Positions 15,644 through 22,831 of a stretch of DNA of 23,522 nt are shown piece by piece. Both the position numbers and the translations under genes were made by a program. Each line of letters begins with the position of its first letter. Position 1 is the stretch's first letter. The notes under the pieces are model-generated. The model was not told the DNA's origin and made no database searches. It saw only the letters and a program-made list of their open reading frames with translations. This stretch comes from Bacillota bacterium (lineage in GTDB: Bacteria; Bacillota; Bacilli; Bacillales; Bacillaceae_J), in contig JAEWMK010000017.1 in the NCBI GenBank assembly GCA_023457235.1, positions 1 through 23,522 on the forward strand, in the 5' to 3' direction.

Positions 15644-15672
15644 ATCCTTACCTAGAATTAGCGTGGAGTCAA
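15644..15672 (-). promoter_or_regulatory. Candidate thrC promoter
   Basis: On the minus strand TTGACT (15672-15667), a 17-base spacer, then AAGGAT (15649-15644), about 35 bases before the thrC ATG. The -35 is good, the -10 poor. Confidence 0.4.
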
Positions 15673-15702
15673 TAAGGAATTCGAAAAAATTAGACAACTT
15701 TT

Positions 15703-15882
15703 TTATTTTTTCACGTTTTTAACATCAGTATCACTATAAATTGCGGTACCAAGTCCGCCTGATGTTTTCGCCAGCCATTCTTTTACTTCATTATATGACA
15801 TTCCAGATTTCTCATTTTGGCTTTTTACTTCATTAATATTAGTCCCCACAATTGTTGTAAACGCATCCTGACTATTTTTCAC
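15703..15882 (-). CDS. Short spore-protein-like gene (gamma-SASP-like), GTG start
   Basis: 59 codons from a GTG at 15882, nine bases after GGAGG, to a TAA at 15705-15703. The middle reads TNINEVKSQNEKSG and the end GLGTAIYSDTDVKNVKK. These echo the TNAQQVRKQN and FGTEFASETDAQQVRK blocks of gamma-type small acid-soluble spore proteins, which are degraded as amino-acid stores when spores germinate. Between them lies SYNEVKEWLAKTSGG, which is not typical of SspE. It is charged, has no cysteine and no membrane segment. The coding call is good; the spore assignment is resemblance by eye and could be wrong. Confidence 0.65.
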   Translation of the reverse strand: MKNSQDAFTTIVGTNINEVKSQNEKSGMSYNEVKEWLAKTSGGLGTAIYSDTDVKNVKK

Positions 15883-16127
15883 AATAGTATTCCTCCATTC
15901 TGTTTTTCTTTATTTTCTATCAAAAAAAGATATTTATTAGGTTTTAAAATAGGAAGTAATGGGAATTGTATATTAGAATCTTGCCCTAATTAGTCGTTAC
16001 ATACAGTAATGAGAAATGTTATGAATAAATGATAATTAACCATTAGAATCAATCTTAATTTATTTAATGCAATAACCTATTTTTTTAAAATTATTATTAA
16101 ATTTTAGGATGAAATTAAGTATTATTG
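15883..16127. other. AT-rich non-coding stretch
   Basis: Part of a gap of nearly 390 bases between the SASP-like gene and ahpC. Beyond the ribosome binding site of the former (about 15891-15896) I see no open frame, hairpin or clear promoter in this part; the ahpC control region begins at 16128. Confidence 0.5.
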
Positions 16128-16156
16128 TTGACAATGGATTAAAAATATATAATAAT
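16128..16156 (+). promoter_or_regulatory. ahpC promoter
   Basis: Perfect -35 TTGACA (16128-16133), 17-base spacer, -10 AATAAT (16151-16156). Confidence 0.85.
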
Positions 16157-16166
16157 AAGTACTGTA

Positions 16167-16181
16167 TTATAATTATTATAA
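16167..16181 (+). promoter_or_regulatory. PerR box of ahpC
   Basis: TTATAATTATTATAA matches the PerR consensus TTATAATnATTATAA at every fixed position and lies 10 bases after the -10, over the start of transcription. Peroxide-responsive repression by PerR is expected. Confidence 0.9.
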
Positions 16182-16269
16182 ATAACTAATTATTGGTTAT
16201 TTAATAAGTTTTGGACATATGTCCAAAACTACATATTGTTTACAAAAAAATATTAGGAGGAATTTAATT

Positions 16270-16833
16270 ATGTCTTTAATTGGAAAAGAAGTACAACCAT
16301 TCAAAGCTCAAGCATTTCATAACGGAGAGTTCATCGAAGTAACTGAACAAAATTTCAAAGGAAAATGGAGCGTAGTTTGCTTCTATCCAGCTGACTTCAC
16401 ATTTGTATGCCCAACTGAGCTTGAAGACCTTCAAAATAACTATGGAGCTTTAAAAGACCTTGGAGTTGAAGTATATTCTGTTTCTACAGATACACATTTC
16501 ACTCATAAAGCATGGCATGATACTTCTGATACTATCAAGAAAATCGAGTATATTATGGTTGGTGACCCTTCTCACCAAATCAGCCGTAACTTTGATGTAT
16601 TAATTGAAGAAGCTGGTCTTGCTGATCGTGGTACTTTCATTATCGATCCAGACGGTGTTGTTCAAGCACTTGAAATTAATGCTGGCGGCATTGGTCGTGA
16701 TGCTAATACGATTGTTAGCAAAATTAAAGCTGCTCAATATGTTCGTAATAATCCAGGCGAAGTTTGCCCTGCTAAATGGCAAGAAGGCTCTCAAACACTT
16801 AAGCCAAGCCTTGATCTTGTAGGTAAAATCTAA
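16270..16833 (+). CDS. ahpC: Alkyl hydroperoxide reductase peroxidase subunit AhpC
   Basis: 187 residues from the ATG at 16270 behind AGGAGG, the same length as B. subtilis AhpC. A typical 2-Cys peroxiredoxin: peroxidatic C47 in DFTFVCPTE and resolving C166 in GEVCPAKW, with the C-terminal YF-region equivalent present. It reduces hydrogen peroxide, organic peroxides and peroxynitrite and is recycled by AhpF. It has its own PerR-controlled promoter and a strong terminator, so it is transcribed apart from ahpF. This would allow the peroxidase to be made in excess over the reductase. Confidence 0.98.
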   Translation: MSLIGKEVQPFKAQAFHNGEFIEVTEQNFKGKWSVVCFYPADFTFVCPTELEDLQNNYGALKDLGVEVYSVSTDTHFTHKAWHDTSDTIKKIEYIMVGDPSHQISRNFDVLIEEAGLADRGTFIIDPDGVVQALEINAGGIGRDANTIVSKIKAAQYVRNNPGEVCPAKWQEGSQTLKPSLDLVGKI

Positions 16834-16850
16834 TTTAACGCATAATTCCG

Positions 16851-16894
16851 AAAGTCACTCTACTAATTTTACATAATGTAGAGTGACTTTTTTA
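16851..16894 (+). terminator. Intrinsic terminator after ahpC
   Basis: AAAGTCACTCTAC (16851-16863) and GTAGAGTGACTTT (16878-16890) form a perfect 13-bp stem with a 14-base loop, followed by T residues. Its sequence is related to the terminator after ahpF. Confidence 0.93.
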
Positions 16895-16947
16895 AATGAT
16901 TTTTTAAAATTTTACATATTATTAGGGTCCTTTCTCAATCATATTTA

Positions 16948-16976
16948 TTGACAATAGATTTGAAATATATAATAAT
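16948..16976 (+). promoter_or_regulatory. ahpF promoter, near-copy of the ahpC promoter
   Basis: TTGACA (16948-16953), 17-base spacer, AATAAT (16971-16976). Over 63 ungapped bases from the -35 onward this region agrees with the ahpC control region at 51 positions by my hand count. Confidence 0.85.
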
Positions 16977-16986
16977 AAATTTATGT

Positions 16987-17001
16987 TTATAATAATTATA
17001 A
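16987..17001 (+). promoter_or_regulatory. PerR box of ahpF
   Basis: TTATAATAATTATAA, an exact PerR consensus match, again 10 bases after the -10, the same geometry as at ahpC. Confidence 0.9.
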
Positions 17002-17009
17002 TTAACTAA

Positions 17010-17024
17010 TAATTATCATTATCA
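17010..17024 (+). promoter_or_regulatory. Possible Fur-type box in the ahpF leader
   Basis: TAATTATCATTATCA agrees with the 7-1-7 Fur consensus TGATAATnATTATCA at 12 of 14 fixed positions. It is present only at ahpF, not at ahpC, and could add iron control or simply be an AT-rich coincidence. Confidence 0.35.
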
Positions 17025-17057
17025 TTTTATTGTAATTTAAGGAAGGAGTGCATTTAA

Positions 17058-18587
17058 ATGATTTTAGATGCCGATATAAAAGCGCAATTAGACCAATATT
17101 TGCAATTAATGGAAGGTGATATTCTTCTTAAAGTTAGTACAGGTTCTGACGAGGTTTCGAAAGATATGCTGGCTTTGATGGAAGAACTATCCTCTATGTC
17201 TTCTAGAATTAAAATCGAACACACTCAACTAGAAAGAACACCGAGCTTTAGTGTTAATAGAATTGGTGAAGATATGGGCATTACTTTTGCCGGAACCCCT
17301 CTTGGTCACGAATTCACTTCCTTAGTGTTGGCTCTCTTACAGGTCAGCGGCCGAGCTCCAAAGGTTGATCAAAAAGTCATTGAGCAAATTAAAAATATTA
17401 AAGGCGAATATCGCTTCGAAACATTTGTTAGCCTAAGCTGCCACAATTGTCCTGACGTTGTCCAGGCATTGAATATCATGAGTGTACTAAACCCGAATAT
17501 TTCACATACAATGATCGATGGTGCAGCCTATAAAGAAGAGGCTGAAAGCAGAAACATCTTGGCCGTACCAACGGTGTTCCTAAATGGAGAAAACTTCGGA
17601 GGCGGACGTATGTCTCTTGAAGAAATTCTTGCTAAGCTTGGCTCTGCCCCTGATGCGTCTGTATTTGCTGATAAAGATCCATTTGATGTTCTTGTTGTCG
17701 GTGGCGGTCCTGCAGGAGCAAGTGCAGCCATCTATGCAGCACGTAAAGGTATTCGCACAGGTATTGTTGCAGAGCGTTTTGGCGGTCAAATTATGGATAC
17801 ATTAGGAATTGAAAACTTTATAAGTGTTAAGCACACAGAAGGTCCTAAGCTTGCTGCTAGTCTTGAAGAGCACGTAAAAGAATATAATGTTGATATCATG
17901 AATTTACAGCGTGCGAAGCGATTAGAAAAGAAAGATCTAATTGAAGTTGAACTGGAGAACGGTGCTGTTCTAAAAAGCAAAACAGTTATCCTTTCAACTG
18001 GTGCCCGTTGGCGTAATGTCGGCGTACCTGGTGAAGCGGAATTTAAGAACAAAGGTGTAGCTTACTGCCCTCATTGTGACGGTCCATTGTTCGATGGTAA
18101 AGATGTGGCAGTTATTGGTGGAGGTAATTCTGGTATTGAAGCAGCCATCGACCTTGCAGGTATTGTTAAACATGTAACAGTTCTTGAGTTTATGCCAGAG
18201 CTAAAAGCTGATTCCGTTTTACAAGAGCGATTAAACAGTCTTCCGAACGTAACTGTTCTTAAGAATGTTCAAACAAAGGAAATCACAGGAACAGATAAAG
18301 TCAATGGTATCACCTATATTGAACGTGATACAGGAGCTGAAAAGCATATTGAATTGGCTGGAGTATTCGTACAGATTGGTCTTGTACCAAATACAGATTG
18401 GCTAGAAGGAACTGTTGAACGTAATCGAATGGGTGAAATTATCGTGGATAATCGTGGAGCAACAAACATCCCTGGTGTTTTTGCTGCTGGGGACTGCACA
18501 ACAAATCCATATAAGCAGATTGTTATTTCAATGGGATCAGGTGCTACAGCAGCTTTAGGTGCATTTGATCATTTGATACGAAATTAA
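17058..18587 (+). CDS. ahpF: Alkyl hydroperoxide reductase flavoprotein AhpF
   Basis: 509 residues, the standard AhpF length. The N-terminal double thioredoxin-fold domain carries the dithiol C128-H-N-C131 (SCHNCPD). The thioredoxin-reductase-like part has the FAD motif VVGGGPAGASAA (213-224), the redox pair C337-P-H-C340, the NADH motif VIGGGNSGIEAA (352-363) and the late FAD motif GVFAAGDC. It moves electrons from NADH through FAD and its two dithiols to AhpC. The ATG follows GGAAGGAG. It has its own PerR-controlled promoter about 110 bases upstream and is followed by a terminator. Confidence 0.98.
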   Translation: MILDADIKAQLDQYLQLMEGDILLKVSTGSDEVSKDMLALMEELSSMSSRIKIEHTQLERTPSFSVNRIGEDMGITFAGTPLGHEFTSLVLALLQVSGRAPKVDQKVIEQIKNIKGEYRFETFVSLSCHNCPDVVQALNIMSVLNPNISHTMIDGAAYKEEAESRNILAVPTVFLNGENFGGGRMSLEEILAKLGSAPDASVFADKDPFDVLVVGGGPAGASAAIYAARKGIRTGIVAERFGGQIMDTLGIENFISVKHTEGPKLAASLEEHVKEYNVDIMNLQRAKRLEKKDLIEVELENGAVLKSKTVILSTGARWRNVGVPGEAEFKNKGVAYCPHCDGPLFDGKDVAVIGGGNSGIEAAIDLAGIVKHVTVLEFMPELKADSVLQERLNSLPNVTVLKNVQTKEITGTDKVNGITYIERDTGAEKHIELAGVFVQIGLVPNTDWLEGTVERNRMGEIIVDNRGATNIPGVFAAGDCTTNPYKQIVISMGSGATAALGAFDHLIRN

Positions 18588-18603
18588 TTAACTGAAACTT
18601 TGC

Positions 18604-18649
18604 GAAAGTCACTTTACTAACTGCATTGTAGTAAAGTGACTTTCCTTTT
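18604..18649 (+). terminator. Intrinsic terminator after ahpF
   Basis: GAAAGTCACTTTACTA (18604-18619) and TAGTAAAGTGACTTTC (18629-18644) make a perfect 16-bp stem with a 9-base loop, followed by CTTTT. The first arm shares CGAAAGTCACT(C/T)TACTAA with the ahpC terminator. Confidence 0.88.
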
Positions 18650-18733
18650 AATCTAATCTAAAAGTATGGCGTCAATTGCCTCGATTGCCAGCATGATACC
18701 ACAGTCACCATTTAGATAACCTGGTTTAGGTCC

Positions 18734-19360
18734 TTATTGATATAGTTGATCACTATTTCCTGCAATCGGATTCTCGTAGTTCGTCATATACTGTTGGATT
18801 TGTGGTTGATTTTCCGGGATAACCTGATACATGGCACCAATTTTGACGATATCGGCTGGATTTGCGTTTTCAACTGGATAATAGCCTTTTGATGCCATAT
18901 ACTGCCACATATCATAGGCATGTGAGCAACTCATCATAAATGCCGTTTGACAGAATGAACGAACTTCCGGATTGACCATTTCCATCGCTGCCCATGCATA
19001 TTCACGCCCTGCTCTTTTTAACGTTAAAAGATAGGCCGTAGCCATTTCGCGGTCATTCATATTCTCAATCATCGTTCTTGGCTGAACGGCTGGAGCCGGT
19101 GTCACGGTTTGCATGTAGGAATCAGGGACTTGTCTATCTTCTTTTAACAAGGGCAGTTCCCGCTTCGCCCCCTCTATCTTATTTAAAAATTCAACCTTCA
19201 TATTATAGTCCCTTACATGAAGTGGAAAATGCCTTTCAAGAATTTGCTTAATTTCAGGGCACTGTACATGATGCAGCATATATCCCATATTCGTGATGGA
19301 GTTAACACAACTCATTGTTAATTCATTTAAATCATGCAGTTCGTGTGCAGCTAATTTCAT
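18734..19360 (-). CDS. CotF-family spore coat protein
   Basis: 208 residues, mostly helical, rich in Met, His and Tyr. The N-terminal half has HDLNELTMSCVNSITNMGYMLHHV, and the second half has MATAYLLTLKRAGREYAWAAMEM and RSFCQTAFMMSCSHAYDMWQYM, the pattern of the coat-F / ferritin-like spore coat family. Such proteins are deposited on the forespore late in sporulation. The ATG follows GGAGGATTATAA. After the TAA stop the same frame continues open for 26 codons to a TAG at 18653 (see findings). A GGGTAT motif upstream is too weakly supported to call a promoter. Confidence 0.88.
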   Translation of the reverse strand: MKLAAHELHDLNELTMSCVNSITNMGYMLHHVQCPEIKQILERHFPLHVRDYNMKVEFLNKIEGAKRELPLLKEDRQVPDSYMQTVTPAPAVQPRTMIENMNDREMATAYLLTLKRAGREYAWAAMEMVNPEVRSFCQTAFMMSCSHAYDMWQYMASKGYYPVENANPADIVKIGAMYQVIPENQPQIQQYMTNYENPIAGNSDQLYQ

Positions 19361-19505
19361 TTATAATCCTCCAGTATGTAATTTAAGATACCCCCTTATG
19401 TTGTTTAAAATCGGTACAAATTATACTGAAACTAATATATTATAAAATCCTGCTACGATTTCTAAAATATTACTTCTCACTTTTTTGTCATAACAACTTG
19501 TCCAT

Positions 19506-19814
19506 TTAATATATAAATAACTCAACAACAAATACGGCTAAACACGAAACAATAGAAACCTTAATTAAACTACCACCCATATAAGCTAGAATAATTGCAA
19601 CCACAAAACCAATTAAAGCTGACCACTGTGAGGCAGTTGCATCCAATATCGCCGGAAAGATCATTACAGCTAAGGTTACATAAGGTACATAGTACAAAAA
19701 TGACTTAATAAACGTATTTTTGATTTCTTTTCTGATCAGTGTTAACGGCAGTACCCTGATAAGATAAGTTACTGCGGCCATCATTAGGATGTATAAAACG
19801 ACACTAACCTTCAT
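19506..19814 (-). CDS. azlD: AzlD-family branched-chain amino acid exporter subunit
   Basis: 102 residues from the ATG at 19814, seven bases after GGAG; the TTG two codons earlier is a poorer choice. Four hydrophobic segments: VVLYILMMAAVTYLIRVLPL, FLYYVPYVTLAVMIFPAIL, ALIGFVVAIILAYMGG and SIVSCLAVFVVELFIY. AzlD is the small partner of AzlC in the plasma membrane. The reading frames overlap by 11 bases (azlC ends GGTTAG inside azlD), so translation is coupled. Confidence 0.9.
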   Translation of the reverse strand: MKVSVVLYILMMAAVTYLIRVLPLTLIRKEIKNTFIKSFLYYVPYVTLAVMIFPAILDATASQWSALIGFVVAIILAYMGGSLIKVSIVSCLAVFVVELFIY

Positions 19815-20523
19815 GTGCAATCTCCTCTTTTACAGGGAACAGTGCGGCTGCAATCCCCGCTATTATTATAGTTAATACAATAATTTTCACTCCGGAAGAT
19901 ATAGTGTGCAGAGCTGGAAGTTTTGCAAAAAGTAGACTTGCCACCATCGAAATCAAGACAACTCCAGATAGCAGTTTATTCCCTTTTGTCGGTGGAATGA
20001 TAACCGCGATCAACATACCATAGAGCGCAATGCTTAATGCACTAGTTGCCCTTGGCGGTAAAATATTCCCCGAAACTACTCCTAGAAATGTACCCAAAAC
20101 CCATCCTGGCATCGCTATACTAACTAAGCCGTATACATAATAAGGACTAAGCTTCCCCTTAACGCCCATTGACGCACCAAATACTTCATCTGTTATTCCG
20201 TATGCCATTAGCAATCTATGAATCAATGACGTATTCGAATCAATTTTTTGCGACAAGGCGAAAGACATGAGAATATATCTTGAATTTATGATGAGCTGAG
20301 TAACAGCAATTTCCACCATCGTTGCCATTGCAGCAATTAAGGTAAGACCGGCAAATTGGCCAGCAGAAGTTAAATTTGTTGCCGACATGAAAATAGCTTC
20401 ATACGGATTGAATCCTGCTTGTTTAGCAATAATTCCAAACGTAAAAGAAACTGCCAAATAGCCTAGCGCAATTGGAATACCGTCCTTTACACCCCTTTTC
20501 CATTCTTTAATATTCAAATTCAT
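19804..20523 (-). CDS. azlC: AzlC-family branched-chain amino acid exporter, large subunit
   Basis: 239 residues from the ATG at 20523, which has GGGGGA seven bases upstream; the longer frame to 20586 crosses the intergenic control region. Visible family features: GVKDGIPIALGYLAVSFTFGIIAKQAGF, SATNLTSAGQFAGL, NSRYILMSFALS and several membrane helices up to the C-terminus. AzlCD exports branched-chain amino acids or their analogues; which substrate applies here is not shown. A LysR-type regulator gene is divergently transcribed next to it and is the likely controller. Confidence 0.92.
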   Translation of the reverse strand: MNLNIKEWKRGVKDGIPIALGYLAVSFTFGIIAKQAGFNPYEAIFMSATNLTSAGQFAGLTLIAAMATMVEIAVTQLIINSRYILMSFALSQKIDSNTSLIHRLLMAYGITDEVFGASMGVKGKLSPYYVYGLVSIAMPGWVLGTFLGVVSGNILPPRATSALSIALYGMLIAVIIPPTKGNKLLSGVVLISMVASLLFAKLPALHTISSGVKIIVLTIIIAGIAAALFPVKEEIAHEG

Positions 20524-20579
20524 CAAAATGTCCCCCAAATCATCTAATCTACCAAATTGTTCTGATTTTATCACATAGT

Positions 20580-20609
20580 TTGACAATAAGTAAAATTAAT
20601 ATATATGAT
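20580..20609 (+). promoter_or_regulatory. Candidate promoter of the LysR-type gene
   Basis: TTGACA (20580-20585), 18-base spacer, TATGAT (20604-20609), 45 bases before the ATG. Confidence 0.5.
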
Positions 20610-20612
20610 TAA

Positions 20613-20631
20613 AGTATTAGAAATACTAATA
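20613..20631. promoter_or_regulatory. Candidate LysR operator in the azlC-lysR intergenic region
   Basis: Two overlapping perfect inverted repeats: AGTATT-AGA-AATACT (20613-20627) and TATTAG-AAATA-CTAATA (20615-20631). They sit just after the -10 of the regulator gene, a place where LysR proteins commonly repress their own gene. Confidence 0.5.
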
Positions 20632-20654
20632 CTAGTAACGGAGGCTTGGTTCGG

Positions 20655-21515
20655 ATGAAACACTATGAAGCTTTTATGAAAGTGATTGAAAAAGGAAGCT
20701 TTACAAAAGCAGCTGAAGCATTGGGATATACACAATCAGCCGTCAGTCAATTGATCCAAACCCTAGAGGATGAACTCTCAACAACACTACTATTCCGTTC
20801 CAGAAAAGGGGTCAGCCTAACACCTGATGGTGAACAGTTTCTACCATATATTGCGAACGTAAGCAATGCCTATTGGGAGCTTTTAGAGAAGAAAAAAGAA
20901 ATGCAAGGGCTTGAAGGCGGGCTCATTCGAATTGGAACTTTCTCAAGTGTTTCCTGTAATTGGCTGCCTCGGTTAATCAAAGACTTTAAAGTGATCTATC
21001 CATCTGTTCACTTTCAACTACAGCAAGGGGAATACACAAGTATTGTTAAAAGTATCAAGGATGGGAGTGTCGATTTTGGTTTCGTCAATCCTGATGCAGT
21101 AACGGATTTGCCGACAGTTTCTTTAAAAGATGACGAAATGCTGGCTGTATTACCACGTAATCATCCACTGTCATCCCGGGAAAATGTCACCTTAGAAGAA
21201 TTATCGCACGAGCCGTTTATCCTTTTGGATGAAGGCGAATTGAGTGAGCCACTTGAAATCTTTAAGCAGAACGACTTACAGCCGAATACCCAATACCGGG
21301 TCCACGATGACTATACAATTATGTCTATGGTCGAAAACGGTCTTGGCATTTCCATCCTGCCCGAATTGGTCCTTAATCGAGTCAGTTACGAATTAGTGAA
21401 GAAGAAAATCTCTCCGCCAATCATCCGAACGATTGGGATTGCGTACAAAAATAAAAAAATCCTGCCGGTATCAAGCAGGTATTTTATTGATTTTGTGATT
21501 GAAAGGATTGTTTAA
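20655..21515 (+). CDS. LysR-family transcriptional regulator, divergent from azlCD
   Basis: 286 residues from the ATG at 20655; GGAGG lies 10 bases upstream. The N-terminal helix-turn-helix (FTKAAEALGYTQSAVSQLIQTLEDEL, then LLFRSRKGVSLTPDG) is the standard LysR start. The C-terminal effector domain includes IRIGTFSSVSCNWLPRLIKDF, GSVDFGFVNPD and MVENGLGISILPELV. Divergent orientation with azlCD makes it the likely regulator of that exporter, with an unknown co-inducer. Confidence 0.93.
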   Translation: MKHYEAFMKVIEKGSFTKAAEALGYTQSAVSQLIQTLEDELSTTLLFRSRKGVSLTPDGEQFLPYIANVSNAYWELLEKKKEMQGLEGGLIRIGTFSSVSCNWLPRLIKDFKVIYPSVHFQLQQGEYTSIVKSIKDGSVDFGFVNPDAVTDLPTVSLKDDEMLAVLPRNHPLSSRENVTLEELSHEPFILLDEGELSEPLEIFKQNDLQPNTQYRVHDDYTIMSMVENGLGISILPELVLNRVSYELVKKKISPPIIRTIGIAYKNKKILPVSSRYFIDFVIERIV

Positions 21516-21519
21516 ATCG

Positions 21520-21562
21520 AAAAAGCGTTACTAATATCTCACGATTAGCAACGCTTTTCTTT
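21520..21562. terminator. Bidirectional intrinsic terminator
   Basis: AAAAGCGTT-A-CTAAT and ATTAG-C-AACGCTTTT form a long stem with one internal mismatch and an 8-base loop. T-rich tails on both strands serve the LysR gene (plus) and the YiaAB-like gene (minus). Confidence 0.88.
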
Positions 21563-21565
21563 AAC

Positions 21566-22039
21566 TCAATCTCTTTCTCTTGCCCTCTGTGTATCTCTGA
21601 TATTCTTTTGGACCGTAATCGCAGCAAATAAACTAAGGACGAACGCCATCCCATAAAATCCCTTTTCGCTTAAAACCAAACTTCCCGCATTATATAAACC
21701 GATGGCCATTAATGATATTGATACAATTAATGCAACCCAACTGATTCCATAATATATACTAGTAACTGGAATCCCCTCATCTTTATCTCTTACCGCTTTT
21801 TGTAGAGATACCGCCGAATAAAGTCCGAAAATTAATATGGCAAAGTAATATCCTTTTTCGTTCAATTGCATCGTCGAATTAAACAAGCCTATGTGATAGG
21901 CCGAAACACCTACTAACAGTGCTCCCCAAGAAGCGCCTTTAAAAGCTGAAGTGGGTTCTCCTTCTTTCCTCTCAATCTTCATCTTTTTTAATTCATTTTG
22001 TTTTTCTTTATCTAGTACAACTTCATTTTCATTTGACAT
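21566..22039 (-). CDS. Membrane protein with duplicated YiaAB domain
   Basis: 157 residues from the ATG at 22039, nine bases after GGAGGTG. After a charged cytoplasmic N-terminus of about 35 residues it has two similar halves, each with two membrane helices: ASWGALLVGVSAYHIGLFN...EKGYYFAILIFGLYSAVSLQKAVRD and ISWVALIVSISLMAIGLYN...EKGFYGMAFVLSLFAAITVQKNIRD. The shared pattern is SWxALxVxxxxxxIGLxN, EKGxY and (V/L)QKxxRD. This is the YiaA/YiaB family, whose function is not known. Confidence 0.85.
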   Translation of the reverse strand: MSNENEVVLDKEKQNELKKMKIERKEGEPTSAFKGASWGALLVGVSAYHIGLFNSTMQLNEKGYYFAILIFGLYSAVSLQKAVRDKDEGIPVTSIYYGISWVALIVSISLMAIGLYNAGSLVLSEKGFYGMAFVLSLFAAITVQKNIRDTQRARERD

Positions 22040-22070
22040 TGAATGCTTCACCTCCATCTTTTTAGCTAAT

Positions 22071-22105
22071 AAAAATGGAGCACCGCAGATTCACTGTAGC
22101 ACTCC
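22071..22105 (-). terminator. Probable terminator of the flavodoxin gene
   Basis: On the minus strand GGAG...CTACAG, loop TGAAT, CTGCGG...CTCC form an interrupted stem followed by ATTTTTATT. It lies about 60 bases after the flavodoxin stop. Confidence 0.6.
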
Positions 22106-22167
22106 TACCTAAACTTATTATATAGAAAAGTTTTACAAATAACAGATGATATTTTACCTATTTCTAA

Positions 22168-22617
22168 TTATGAATTATTTATAGCTTCCGCAAATCTTTT
22201 CCCAAATTCCTTACACCGTTCTTCATCGTTTTCATCCGGATACTGTTCCACCTTCAAGCTTTCCAATACTATTATTCCGCCATTTTCTTCAATCATTTTT
22301 TCTATGATGTCAACCGCACCACAAAAGTTATCATAAGATGTATCACCAGAACCGAATACAGCAAATTTTTTGCCTGTAAAATCTAATGTACTTATTTCGT
22401 CATAAAAATCAAGAAATTCATCTGGAATTTCTCCATCCCCCCATGTATAGGAACCCAGTATAACCGTTTCGTAGTCGTTGATCTCATGTGCATCAACCTC
22501 AAGCGCATCCTTTCGTACTACATCAAAACCACTCTCTGTAATAACTTCCTCCACCAATCCAGCAATTGTCTCAGTATTTCCAGTCATACTACAATATACC
22601 ATTAAGATTTTTTCCAT
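22168..22617 (-). CDS. Short-chain flavodoxin (YkuN/YkuP-like)
   Basis: 149 residues from the ATG at 22617, six bases after AGGGGTG; a GTG three codons earlier overlaps that site. The FMN phosphate loop is SMTGNTET (about 10-17), with the flanking loops GSYTWGDGEIPDEF and FGSGDTSYDNFCGAVD that close over the flavin. Flavodoxins replace ferredoxin as electron carriers, mostly when iron is short. The Fur box in its promoter fits exactly this use. It is a single-gene unit with its own terminator. Confidence 0.95.
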   Translation of the reverse strand: MEKILMVYCSMTGNTETIAGLVEEVITESGFDVVRKDALEVDAHEINDYETVILGSYTWGDGEIPDEFLDFYDEISTLDFTGKKFAVFGSGDTSYDNFCGAVDIIEKMIEENGGIIVLESLKVEQYPDENDEERCKEFGKRFAEAINNS

Positions 22618-22665
22618 TCTAACCACCCCTAGTATAGATAGTAGAAATGTTATTTTCTAAAATCA

Positions 22666-22693
22666 ATTATATGATAACGATTATCATTATCGA
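22666..22693 (-). promoter_or_regulatory. Flavodoxin promoter with Fur box in the spacer
   Basis: On the minus strand TCGATA (22693-22688), 16-base spacer, perfect TATAAT (22671-22666). The spacer carries TGATAACGATTATCA (22672-22686), 13 of 14 fixed positions of the Fur consensus TGATAATnATTATCA, and the repeat pattern extends to 22692. Fur with iron would block polymerase here. Confidence 0.8.
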
Positions 22694-22745
22694 TTTGACG
22701 AAAATCAATTTTTGAAAATTATTTATGTAAGACCTAACTGATTAC

Positions 22746-22809
22746 AAAAAAACAACATTCCCGCTAAACTGCACAGTGAATTCTGTGCAAAGTACTAGCG
22801 GAAATGTTG
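22746..22809 (-). terminator. Strong terminator with nested hairpin
   Basis: CAACATT-C-CCGCTA and TAGCGG-A-AATGTTG form a 13-bp stem with one mismatch. The loop holds a second perfect hairpin (GCACAG / CTGTGC). On the minus strand the stem runs into seven T, closing the small operon to its right. Confidence 0.85.
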
Positions 22810-22831
22810 CTTTAGGTTGGTAAAAATGCTC

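Noticed and set aside
17528..18052. Several minus-strand open frames inside ahpF
   Set aside because: They are opposite-strand shadows of a well-conserved gene; compositions follow the reverse of ahpF codons.
19388..19415. SigB-like promoter (GGGTAT with TTTTAA upstream) before cotF
   Set aside because: The -35 match and spacing are poor, and a coat gene would be expected under sigma-E or sigma-K.
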